Assembly (NCBI GenBank): GCA_907164885.2
Contig: OU015501.1
Coordinates: 22,938,091 to 23,002,090, forward strand
Direction of reading: 5' to 3'
Length of the DNA: 64,000 nt
Source of the DNA: Dolomedes plantarius
Lineage: Eukaryota > Arthropoda > Arachnida > Araneae > Dolomedidae
Numbering within the stretch: position 1 is the stretch's first letter; each line of letters begins with the position of its first letter. Below the pieces are notes generated by a model. The model was not told where the DNA came from, searched no databases, and was given only the letters and a program-made list of their open reading frames with translations. The position numbers and the translations under genes were made by a program. Of the stretch, positions 55,017 through 64,000 are shown in pieces.

Positions 55017-55714
55017 TAATATACATGTTTTTAAAAAATTCCTCAGAAAATATAATTTAAATAACATTGTAGAATGTTTTATTGCAGATGATGTTCTTAT
55101 CTGACAACATGTAAATCTATAAGATGGAATATTGTTGGAGTAATCATATTATTATTATTGCATTTTTGCTAATCAAGGACTTAATTGATTGAACAAGTGA
55201 AAAATGGAATATCTAATTCAGTCTTTAAAATGATTTTTTTACAAAATTTTTTTTTTAAATATAGAAATAATTGTTTAATAAATCACAAGTACTTACTTCT
55301 GCAGCAGTTAGATTGTAATTAATTTATTTCACTCTTTTGTGATGAAAATAACACTAACAATTTACCACTGTCATCAAGTACTTGTTTCTGCATTTGAATT
55401 GCATTATTGCAACAATTTACATTAGAGTAGGGACTTAACTTGATTGGCTCTGAAAAAAAGTTACCTTATTCAATAGCCAAAAAATTTTTTATCATTAGTG
55501 GTGTTAATCCTTATTATTGGAAATTTTATTATCAACGTAAAAAGTTAGGAGTCAATCAAGTGCTTGACACTAAAATTTCAAAAAGTGGACTTACTGATTT
55601 AGCTTGTGGATGGCTCATATATCATTAAGTTTACTGTATTGCTTGGAATGCAATTATTTAAAATATGTTATACGTTAAGCATGAAATTTTTTTTTCAAGT
55701 TCTTGCATAATTAT

Positions 55715-56033
55715 GGGCCGGGGGTAGCCTAATGGTAGCAACATCGGCTTTCAGTACTGAGGGTGCTCGGATTGAATTCTGACAAGCACCATTAAATGCC
55801 TTCATATCTAGCTGGATATGGGCACGTTAAATCAATATACTGGAAAGTCCTATGAGGTCAGTGGGATGCAACAGTATGTCACCCCTGGGTTGCTTGGTCA
55901 AAATTGTGGTGCCACCTAGCCAAATCGGAGTCTGATCCTTGTGGTGCTATTATAAATGAGCTGCACTAAGCCTGCAAAACCCATATGGAACTGGTGTGGA
56001 ACTTCCAGCCAGGGGGCAATTAGAACAACATAA
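55715..56033 (+). mobile_element. tRNA-derived SINE, family 2 copy
   Basis: Head GGGCCGGGGGTAGCCTAATG with GGTAGCAACATCGGCTTTCA, body AGCTGGATATGGGCACGTTA and GTCACCCCTGGGTTGCTTGG, and CCTTGTGGTGCTATTATAAA near the end. Same family as 42460-42780. Confidence 0.85.
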
Positions 56034-58772
56034 ACAATACTTCAAGGATATATATTGTTTAAAAGCACAGAATGTAGAAGAATTTCCTCCTCTTGGAAAT
56101 TATGAATTTTTTAGTGACAATCTTTGCCATAATTCATGTCTACACATATTAAATACTTTGTGGACCACTGGAGAATTTCAGAGGACTTGATGCTATGGCC
56201 AGTTTAGTAAATTTTGCTACTAAAACACATAATCAGGGACTATTCATATTGTTAATTAACTAGTTAATAATGAATATTAACTAGTTAATAATGAATATTG
56301 ATTTTGGTTTTATAGCTTATACAGTATCTTTATATTTTTAGGCTTTAAAATATTATAAGTAGTAAATTATGCAGACTAGAAAAGTGCAGAGCTACTAAAC
56401 ATGTGTACAATAAATTTTTTTTGAATAAATTGTCATGTGAAGAAACTAGTAGCTTTCTTATAGTAACAAGAAAACTATTCTGTAAACATAGTTATCTTTA
56501 CCACAACTAAGGTTGCAGAGTATTAAAAGAAGGAGAAAATAGTTCAGAAAATTTAGGTAATCCCTGTTTCAAAATCATTTAGATATAACATGATGTCGCT
56601 CTTATGTAACTTATAAAACTAGATAACACTGATAGTTTTCTTTCTTGGTTATTATATTTATATTAGATATACCTCTAAAACTGCTTCAAAAATTTAGAGT
56701 TTGATGAAATCAGTAAGTGTGCATTTCTTTACTTATTCCTTATATGCAGTGAACTCATTTTGTGACATAGAAGGATTTCAAGAATAATTTTGGACATTAT
56801 ATTGTCACTAATACCCAGGATTGTCATTTTAACTGGGTCAAAAACTTAAGTAGCCTTCATGTAGTTCAAAGCAGGTTGACAAAACTAACCCCTTGAGTTT
56901 TTGGGAGATGATCTCTAATGTACTGCAGTAAATGTCCAAATCAATACACTTATGATATACTTATAGAACAAATTATGGGCAACTCTTCAAGTGGGATGCT
57001 TCAGATTTTGGCAGTAATTTTGATCTCAAGTACCTTGCTTTTGTAAAATCCATCATTTTTAGTCTTTATTTAATTCAAAATTCAAGTTCTTACTCAGAAC
57101 TTTAAAGTACCTTTTAAAACTTTTTTAAGGACCTTTAGTAAGGTCTATTTTTTAACCATTCTTTTCTTTTTTAAAGAAAAACTTCATTCTATTAAATTAT
57201 AAGTGTTAATTAGTTTATCCATTATTTATACGTGCATTATAACTCTTGATTTATGAGTCATTTTGTATAATAAAGGTAATACAGAACATAAAATTTAAGA
57301 GATATGTTAATAAACATTAAAAATTATGCAAATATTACCCAAGAAGGCTCTCATTCAACATAATATAATACAAATTTGCCAAGAAATACCTGATAATTCA
57401 GCAGAAAATATGGTGATTGACTGTGGTGGAGCATGTCCTTAAAGGTATTTACATATCCATTTCAACTGTATTATGTTGTTCAGTTAAAATTGTTTTAAAC
57501 AAAATAATCAGCCCTAACGTAACACCTGAAACCTTTTTCTCCTTGATCCACTGTATCACTACTCTCTTCTTCTATTTCAGAGGGAACAAACTGAAATCAA
57601 TTTAATTTCTGTTAATTAGCAGCTGCTACAGCCTACTTATGACGAAGAATATTGGATTCATCTACTCTATGCCACAAAAATCCTGTAATTCATCACAGAA
57701 GGTACTATCTAGAATGAAACCAAAATTCTTTTAATCTGTTATCAGCAAGATAAAAAGCTGAGGATTTTTCTTAACAATTAAAGGACACACAATTTTTTTT
57801 TTTTTTTTTTTAGGACTTGAATGGGCCATGCAGATCTTGTAGTCACTTTACAGGTATCAAAGAAAAGCAACTTGTACATCAGGATATGGGCATATTCTTC
57901 AATGAATTTAAAGTTTTTACAGGAATACTTTTATCAATCTTCAATGATTAGAGACTGACTTCCATTTTAAGGACTTGCACACATTATTAAGACAGGCAGT
58001 GTTGTGTAGCATTTTCCTTGTATTTGATTTAATACAATGGTCTGTTTCCATCTGAAACTGGCTGTTTGCTTTAATCTAATGTCGATCATATGATTTCAAT
58101 TCTGCAGATTAAAGCTACAGAAACAAGCAGGGAAATGAAACTAAAGATCAGGCAATAAATTACAGTCCATGTGAAAAATATGATTATACTAAATTCCATA
58201 TATTCTGCATAATTTATAAGGCCCTAATTAGACATATCTTACAAATATGTACATAATAAAAGCAATTACATGGAAGCCCAAATGAAAAGTGCTGGAGAAT
58301 TTGGCATGTAACTCACTGAGTAAAACTGTCCCGATACAAAATCTAGATAAGACTCTACATCTCAAAATAGGAAAGCTGTTGTTCATATGCATGATAAACA
58401 AATTGCTGCTCTTAAATGTAGTGTTTAAAAAATATATACATGAACAGTAAAGAAAGAAATGCTTTTATGTAATGCAAAGATGAAGCAACAAAAACAGCCA
58501 GACATGTTAACTCTGAAACCAAAATAAATAAGGGAGTAAAGTAATAAACCTCATTAAAATTATGTTGGCAAACTGGTAAGAAAGTCCATACAATTCATAC
58601 ATACATATCATTAATTTCTCAATGGATCTCAGCAATAAAATTACCAATTAAATGAACACATTAAATTAGTTATTTATTGCACCTTTAAAACAGAATTTTT
58701 AAAGAAGAATTTCCCTCAGAATTCATTTCTTTTAAAACAATCTGTCAACTACTCTGAGACATTACTATACCA
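56034..58772. other. Intergenic or COMMD5 3' flanking DNA
   Basis: AT-rich. A 21-bp unit (ATTAACTAGTTAATAATGAA plus T) is tandemly doubled at 56255-56296. A poly-T run lies near 57791-57812. No gene recognised. Confidence 0.5.
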
Positions 58773-58778
58773 TTTATT
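58773..58778 (-). terminator. COMMD5: Candidate COMMD5 polyadenylation signal
   Basis: AATAAA on the minus strand about 145 bp after the COMMD5 stop codon. Other AATAAA-like sites exist, so this is only the most plausibly placed one. Confidence 0.35.
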
Positions 58779-58921
58779 TGATAAATGTGGTAATATTTTA
58801 CAAAAAAATATATTTAGATACAAAATTATACAATAAATTTTTGTACATAATTGTGATTTCCATTACTATTTTCAATGATTTACAAATAATTGATGATGAC
58901 AAAAGAGATTTTAACAGCAGC

Positions 58922-59017
58922 TTAGTACTTAAGAACATTCCTAGTTTCCAAATTTTCCATTTCTTTCAAAAGTGTAGCTACAGCAAACCGTAACTGATGA
59001 AACTGTGACGGATGAAC
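58922..59017 (-). CDS. COMMD5: COMMD5 last coding exon
   Basis: Minus strand, starting after CTCCAG at 59017 in phase 0: VHPSQFHQLRFAVATLLKEM, ENLETRNVLKY, stop. It aligns with the end of human COMMD5, VPTAKFQELRYSVALVLKEM and ADLEK. This is the C-terminal half of the COMM domain, the dimerisation module by which COMMD proteins assemble into the Commander complex (endosomal cargo recycling). Confidence 0.88.
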   Translation of the reverse strand, partial: VHPSQFHQLRFAVATLLKEMENLETRNVLKY

Positions 59018-59048
59018 CTGGAGAAATAAACAAAGTAAATTACAAAGT

Positions 59049-59091
59049 TATTCAATAATTTACTTTCATAAACAAAGTAAATTATTGAATA
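59049..59091. repeat. Perfect hairpin, 18-bp arms, 7-base loop
   Basis: TATTCAATAATTTACTTT (59049-59066) is exactly inverted at 59074-59091, in the COMMD5 intron just upstream of its last exon. Confidence 0.9.
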
Positions 59092-59269
59092 TTTAAAAAT
59101 TCACAAACATAAAATAAAATAATATTTGTAGTCTTGATTTTTGAGGAATAAATAGGGAAATATAATTTAAAGTATGGCATACAATAGGTTTTTTACATAT
59201 TAGCAAATGAAAGTTTTTTTAATAAAATCAAACATGGCAAGTAGTTTGTCCTGGGAACATTGATCCATC

Positions 59270-59425
59270 CACTCTGCAGATTTGTTGGCTATTTTATTAA
59301 GGGAGCACCATATAGGTTAATCAGCACTGCTCCCTATGAGAAGATAGCACAGAACACATTTATGCCTTATCCAAAATTTGAACCTGAACTCACTTGTAGA
59401 AGTTTGGGATGTTAACCACTATACT
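59270..59425 (-). mobile_element. Diverged family-3 SINE
   Basis: Shares GGGAGCACCATATAGG and the CAGCACTGCTCCCTATGA-like block with 49127-49359. The head end is decayed. Confidence 0.55.
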
Positions 59426-59504
59426 GTATTGGCAGTAATAAAAAATATTTTAAGATAACTTATTTTTTAAAATAAAGATTGTTTAGAAATCATTTATATG
59501 GGTT

Positions 59505-60105
59505 TGGTTTAGTTTGGTTTGTAGTGCTATGGGCATGTTTTTGCTACACAAGGGCTCATTTGACCAGGACCTAGTGCTTAAGGCTGCTGTATACTAACCC
59601 AATTGGATTTGCTCACCTCAATGTTAACCTATGGAGAAAATTTGTCTAAGGATTACGAATTTGGATTTAACAATTTTTTGTTGAAAATGTACTCTGTAAC
59701 AGAGAAAGAAATTTTACACCTTGGGGCATTTTTAATTAAAAAAAAATCAAATATTTTTGTATTCAAATTATTTGGGGAAAAAATGTTATAGTATATTTTA
59801 AACTCTCATAAATTTCTTTAGTGGATGAAATTTATAAAATGAATCCTGTAGCAAGATTCAGAAAAGTTCAGGCTATCTGGAAATACCATTTTTATTGGAT
59901 TATCAGCATTTATGTAGCTGTAAATAGTAGCCAAATTTTCCCCATAGGTTAACATGGAGGTGATCGAATCCAATAGGGTTAGTACACAGTGGCCTTAAAG
60001 CCAATTCTGAAAGGCTACAAATGTTCATGCCAACAGTGGGACTCGAACCCAAAGAGTCTAGTACCAAATGCCAGCACCCTAGCCATTTGTCTATCGTCTG
60101 ACATA
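59505..60105 (-). mobile_element. tRNA-derived SINE, family 4, carrying a nested MITE
   Basis: On the minus strand 60105 downward has a tRNA-like head: GGCTAGGGTGCTGGCATTTG and B-box GGGTTCGAGTCCCACTG. The 3' part (59510-59581) has TTTTTGCTACACAAGGGCTC. The two halves are separated by a 413-bp MITE with TTAA duplication. Confidence 0.7.
59582..59994. mobile_element. TTAA-target (piggyBac-type) MITE, copy 1
   Basis: Ends GGCTGCTGTATACTAACCCA and GGCCACTGTGTACTAACCCT (inverted right) continue for about 60 bp through ATGTTAACCTATGG.GAAAATTT. TTAA flanks both sides (59578-59581, 59995-59998), the piggyBac footprint. Noncoding. Confidence 0.85.
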
Positions 60106-61769
60106 ATTGCTTATAGGGTTTTGTGTTGTTATAATCATATTCTATACCTTATATAGATATACTAATAGTCATAAATGAACCATGAAGCGAATTAATACAG
60201 GCCAAAAAACTAATTCTGAAGAGAGGAAATGTACTAATTACTATGTACTATAGAGAGGAAAGAAAAACTTTTGTATTACTACTTTTTTTCTTCTTCTTTT
60301 ATTTTATAAGTTCTCCTAGAATCATTTAAAAGAAATGTGCTCACCGTGAATAAACTGTGACATTCAGTACATGCAATATTTACAAAACAAGATAAAAAAA
60401 ATATTTTCAATAAAATATACAATGTATAGTAAACTATATCAGAGAAGATTACACATTAATCAATAAAAATCATATTCAATACTTATTTCTTATACAAATT
60501 CTTTTCTATTAATATAACATCAATTGGACTGAAAAACAAATAATTTTCTTGACTTTTTGCAATTATTTTACCTTTTAAAAGAGGAAGTAAGTAAACTGCC
60601 CTTCCATGACATTTGTTTTACTTATACTGAAGCTGTTTATTTATAATTCATAAATCACTAACTGTTAATCAGTTGAATGTATGCCCATAGTGAGTCATGA
60701 CTTAATACTCATAAATCATTTGTGACTAGAGTTCATCTTCCTCAAGGTAATCATATTTGACCACAGCATTACTTTAAAAAATGCTTGAATTTGATATTAC
60801 TTGAACCAACTTCCTAAGGCCAAGGTAATCAATCATCTTATTAAGTATTTAAACCCTACACCCGTTTTCAGGAAATATTGGTGATTTTTATGCTAAATAC
60901 TGGATATAGCGATACAATTTTAATTTTATTTGAACTTGCAATAGAATAGTGCAATTGTAATTTGGAGTTAAATCTTTTGTTGTCTTACCTCTACCATTTA
61001 TTAAATTTAATGCTAGTAATTTGAAGAGACATAAGTATACATTTTATGATTTATAATTTACTTTGTAGATCATACTTAACTACTACTGAGCAATGGTGAC
61101 ACCATTGCTGAGACTGAGTTTCAATGAAAATCTTGAAATGATACAGCAAGGCCCTTACCAGTGACAAAACTTTGTGATCAATCAAAAGGATTGGGGTTAA
61201 TGCTATCTTCTGTGCAAAAAAACAAACATCATACGAGATTGCTTATGTTATCTCAATATTCTCTACGAGTTCAGAGACTAAATATTCTCACAGTCTTCCC
61301 TGTACAAAAGGAAATTACACTGGAATTTTAATCCAAATTTTAATAAAAAATTATTGACTTAAAAATAGGCAACCAGACCTTCAGCATAAATAAAGCAAAA
61401 GAATTTTTGAAAAATTTTTTTGATGCTTGATACTGAATGCTTATAAAATATTGTTATTTAATGGACATTTATGAAAAGCATCAACAGGAAGCAGAAACAT
61501 TGATTTTTGATTCAATACAGTTATCCTGCAGTTCTGGAGAAAAAAAAATAAGCTCCTAATCACCAAAATGATGTAAACATGCCATCTAACATGGAACTCG
61601 CAAGTATCTATTATACACACCTATAGCTAGAAAAAACTTTTATGTAGTATACATTGTATAATTTATCCATGTTTCTATCAAATGGAAAATCATTACATAT
61701 TTGAACCACATCACAGAATTTTTTTTTTTAAATTTATAACATATATGCGTGAAAAAAAAATAATATATA

Positions 61770-61941
61770 CAGTCGACTCCAGTTAATCGGACCATAGAGG
61801 AACGCAATCATTTTGGTCCTAATAACCAGCTGGCGAATAATATTAGGCTTATGCAATAGGATTTGTTTCGGTTCTTTAGGATTCAATTCAAATAAGCAGC
61901 TGGTCTGATTAACCGGTGGTCCAATTAAAAGGATTCAACTC

Positions 61942-61943
<2 letters not shown>
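61770..61943. mobile_element. Tigger-like MITE (174 bp)
   Basis: Left CAGTCGACTCCAGTTAATCG after TA. Right end inverted is CAGAGTTGAATCCTTTTAAT followed by TGGACC. Inner GGTCTGATTAACCGG resembles the classic Tigger end. The right TA is overwritten by the microsatellite. Confidence 0.65.
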
Positions 61944-62031
<88 letters not shown>

Positions 62032-62048
62032 GTGTGTGTGTGTGTGTG
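61941..62048. repeat. Compound (TG)n(TA)n(TG)n microsatellite
   Basis: About ten TG units, roughly 35 TA units, then about ten TG units. It is immediately 3' of a COMMD5 exon on the minus strand, about 30 bp past its donor. Confidence 0.95.
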
Positions 62049-62075
62049 AGGGGAAGAGAAAAACTTGCATCTTAC

Positions 62076-62142
62076 TTCAAATATATACTTTTTATCATTA
62101 CTAAGTAGTATTTCCATGACTATTACTGGCTCTAAAACTCTA
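62076..62142 (-). CDS. COMMD5: COMMD5 penultimate coding exon
   Basis: 67-base exon: one base completing Ser, then RVLEPVIVMEILLSNDKKYI and FE. It aligns with human ARSLQPSVLMQLKLSDGSAY and RFE. The acceptor is CACTTTAAG (weak pyrimidine tract), the donor GTAAGA in phase 0. Length and phase are exactly what the neighbouring exons require. Confidence 0.85.
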
Positions 62143-62244
62143 CTTAAAGTGCTAAGGAAAAAAAAAAGAAAAAGAGTTAGATATACAATCAGAATATTTT
62201 AGCTTTAAAAAGCTTACTTTTAGTAGCAGGGAAAAAAAAATTAC

Positions 62245-62340
62245 CTTGTAGATATGGCAACATCAATTCTCCATCGTAGTTGTTTGAGTTTTGGAAGATG
62301 TGGAGCATTTTTAACGAAGTTTTCAGTAATACTTAAACGT
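62245..62340 (-). CDS. COMMD5: COMMD5 internal exon (start of COMM domain)
   Basis: Encodes RLSITENFVKNAPHLPKLKQ then LRWRIDVAIST. The WR(I/V)DVAISTS motif is the COMMD5 version of the COMM-domain opening (human FRWRVDVAISTS). Acceptor TTTCAG, donor GTAATT, entering with 1 base and leaving in phase 2. Confidence 0.9.
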
Positions 62341-62342
62341 CT

Positions 62343-63162
62343 GAAATTAAAGAAAAGGTTAATATAACATTATGAAACCACTGAAGCGATAAAATAAGAA
62401 ACTAATACTCTTTCGTATATTGAGAAAACTTTTATTTTATATAAAACATAGAAAATTGATTGTTTTCATCTACATTATGAATCAGCACAACAATAAAAAA
62501 TAATTGCAATATTCTCTAATATTAACAGCTTAGTTCATTGTATGACCTTAAAGCAGTAAACAGTTATTAGCTAACTATCAAGTTGTTAAGTTGTGTTTGC
62601 ATCTTTGTCTGATAATAGTCATCTTGGTAATTACTGAAGATGTAGTGAGCAGTACATAAATCACACTAGAGTTTCTAAGGGAGCATAAGCAATATTTTGT
62701 TGAAAACAGGAAAAAAGTAGCAAATTGTCTTTTTAAAAAAAAATTATACATTAAAATTTTTTTTCTAAGAATTGTATACTAAGAATGAAATTTGATTATA
62801 TGAAAGAGAAAATTAAAATATTCATATATTAATCTGTAAATCTTGTTAGAGACAAAAAATATCTAAAAAAGTATGAAAATGAGGAAAGGTATTTCAAAAA
62901 GTAGTGAAAATGGGAAAGTATACACCATGGTTTGTAAGTCGAGATCAAACTAAATGTTTCAAAAATTTTGTTAACAAGGGGAAAAGGTTAAAATACAGCA
63001 AAAGGTTTAACCAGTTTGAAATGTTAAATATATGATTAGGTCTACATTAAACAGTGATATATATATACACATAAAGTTATTAGGATTTGTACATCTATGA
63101 TAAATAAGTGCTTGAATACAGTAAAATATCCATCCAAATAATATATTAAGATGCAAGCAAAC
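62343..63162 (-). other. COMMD5: COMMD5 intron
   Basis: AT-rich 0.8-kb intron; no repeat recognised. Confidence 0.6.
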
Positions 63163-63213
63163 CTTGGTCCAAAGACAACATTGACCAAATCTTCTATGTA
63201 CTCGTCAGGAATC
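63163..63213 (-). CDS. COMMD5: COMMD5 internal exon (HN/COMM linker)
   Basis: 51-base exon encoding IPDEYIEDLVNVVFGP and two bases of Arg. It matches human IPQDLVGDLASVVFGSQR. Acceptor TTTTCCTAG, donor GTTTGC (weaker than consensus). The upstream N-terminal exons are not visible up to 64000 and must lie beyond the window. Confidence 0.83.
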
Positions 63214-63656
63214 CTAGGAAAACAATTATGAAATATGTACAAATCAATTTAGCAGAAAAAAAAAATATTCCTACAAAAAATAATTTAATTTAATGTATTT
63301 TTTCACTCATTTTTATATTGAAAAAAGTTATATAAAAAAATCTACTGAGAAATAAACTGTGTGTGAATGCAATCATATATACTGTTGATTCACTCACACA
63401 CATACCAAGTTCTCTGTTTGTTACATATATACATCACCTTCAAAATAAAGGATGATAAGATTTGAATGTAAGTGCCATATAAATGATAAGACACTCTTAT
63501 ATTTTCATAATTCTAACTTCCCTTTACAGTTATGAAGTCATAGTAAAAACTTTTCACCTAACATTTATACATTATTAACTTGAAAGAATATTAAACACTT
63601 TTAGATTAATAATGTAATATATGGGTATGGCATATGAATATTTTTCCCCCTTTTAA

Positions 63657-64000
63657 GACTGCTGTGTACTAACCCTATTGGAATCACTCACCAATGTTAA
63701 CCTATGGAGAAAATTTGTACAAGAATTAGCGACTTAGATTTAAAGTTTTAAAAATCCATTAAAAATTATCTTTTAAAAATTTAAAATTATAATTAAATTG
63801 TACTCCATAATAGGGAAAAAAATTATATGCCTTGGGGCATTTTTCGTTTTAAAAATAATGCAAATAACATTTTTCAATTTAAATTATTCAGGGGAAAATA
63901 TCTGGTATAGTGTTTTAAATGCATACTAATTCCTTTGGTGGATAAAATATATAAAATGAATCCTGTTGCAAGGTGCAGAAAAGTTCAGGCTATCTGAAAA
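63657..64000. mobile_element. TTAA-target MITE, copy 2 (cut by window end)
   Basis: Begins GACTGCTGTGTACTAACCCT directly after TTAA (63653-63656) and follows copy 1 (59582-59994) in the same order, through ATGTTAACCTATGGAGAAAA, CCTTGGGGCATTTTT, ATAAAATGAATCCTGT and AAAGTTCAGGCTATCTG. Lies in the COMMD5 upstream intron. Confidence 0.85.

Larger units (their letters stand above)
59018..62075 (-). other. COMMD5: COMMD5 intron before the last exon
   Basis: 3.06-kb intron holding a hairpin, a diverged family-3 SINE, a family-4 SINE with a TTAA-type MITE inside it, a Tigger-like MITE and a long TG/TA microsatellite. Confidence 0.75.

Noticed and set aside
59990..60105. Possible minus-strand tRNA gene
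   Set aside because: A good B box exists, but it continues into a SINE body with a related 3' end; not a free-standing tRNA.
60950..61030. Candidate COMMD5 exon near a minus-strand GTAAGA donor
   Set aside because: It gave only a weak L-N-L-I-N-G-R resemblance and wrong phase; 62076-62142 fits in length, phase and sequence.
61916..62117. Open frames on both strands rich in Ile-Tyr or Cys-Val
   Set aside because: Pure translation of the TG/TA microsatellite.

Overview
The window is AT-rich, intron-rich eukaryotic nuclear DNA from an arthropod, most likely a spider. That taxon is an inference from very long introns, the transposon families present (Tc1, DD37D mariner, pogo, Helitron, tRNA-derived SINEs, Jockey-like LINE) and two large uncharacterised multicopy protein families I associate with arachnid genomes; no taxon-specific marker was seen. 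Three host genes are supported. VHL (+) has coding exons at 3340-3709 and 7491-7618, giving 165 aa. AMDHD2, the N-acetylglucosamine-6-phosphate deacetylase (+), has eight coding exons spread over 28161-53250. The 3' part of COMMD5 (-) has four exons between 63213 and 58922; its 5' part lies beyond the right edge. AMDHD2 and COMMD5 converge.

Layout: 1-2.4 kb holds a Helitron inserted in the A-rich tail of a 5'-truncated Jockey-type LINE. 3.3-7.6 kb is VHL. 7.7-8.5 kb is a MITE with 24-bp inverted ends. 9.9-23.3 kb is a dense block of nested mobile DNA. There, a minus-strand pseudogene of an uncharacterised family ('family A', 9960-19713) is split by a Tc1 element (11682-18683). That Tc1 is itself split by a hAT remnant (12424-13649, perfect 8-bp target duplication) and by a 4.35-kb element with about 400-bp inverted ends (about 14264-18611), which carries a second broken family-A 5' part. 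A Ty3/gypsy-like LTR fragment abuts the N-terminal end of family A, and a second uncharacterised pseudogene ('family B', 21795-23255) is split by a 551-bp solo LTR with a GCCC target duplication. 24-26.6 kb holds a mariner/SETMAR-like fragment and a Harbinger-type MITE carrying a Tc1 copy.

28-53 kb is AMDHD2. Its introns host a DD37D mariner, a 1.46-kb MITE with an 8-bp target duplication, a Tigger-like MITE, another Tc1, two Helitrons, a pogo element and several SINEs. 53.6-55 kb is a second copy of the Harbinger-nested Tc1. 55-64 kb holds SINEs, a TTAA-target MITE family (two copies) and COMMD5.

The host genes work in unrelated pathways: oxygen sensing and ubiquitin ligation (VHL), amino-sugar recycling (AMDHD2), and endosomal-trafficking or NF-kB-linked COMMD function. 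No operon logic applies. Several single-base deletions in the last two AMDHD2 exons, and a 165-bp near-duplicate at 17.3-17.7 kb differing mostly by single-base indels, suggest local assembly error. No CRISPR, rRNA or free-standing tRNA gene was seen.
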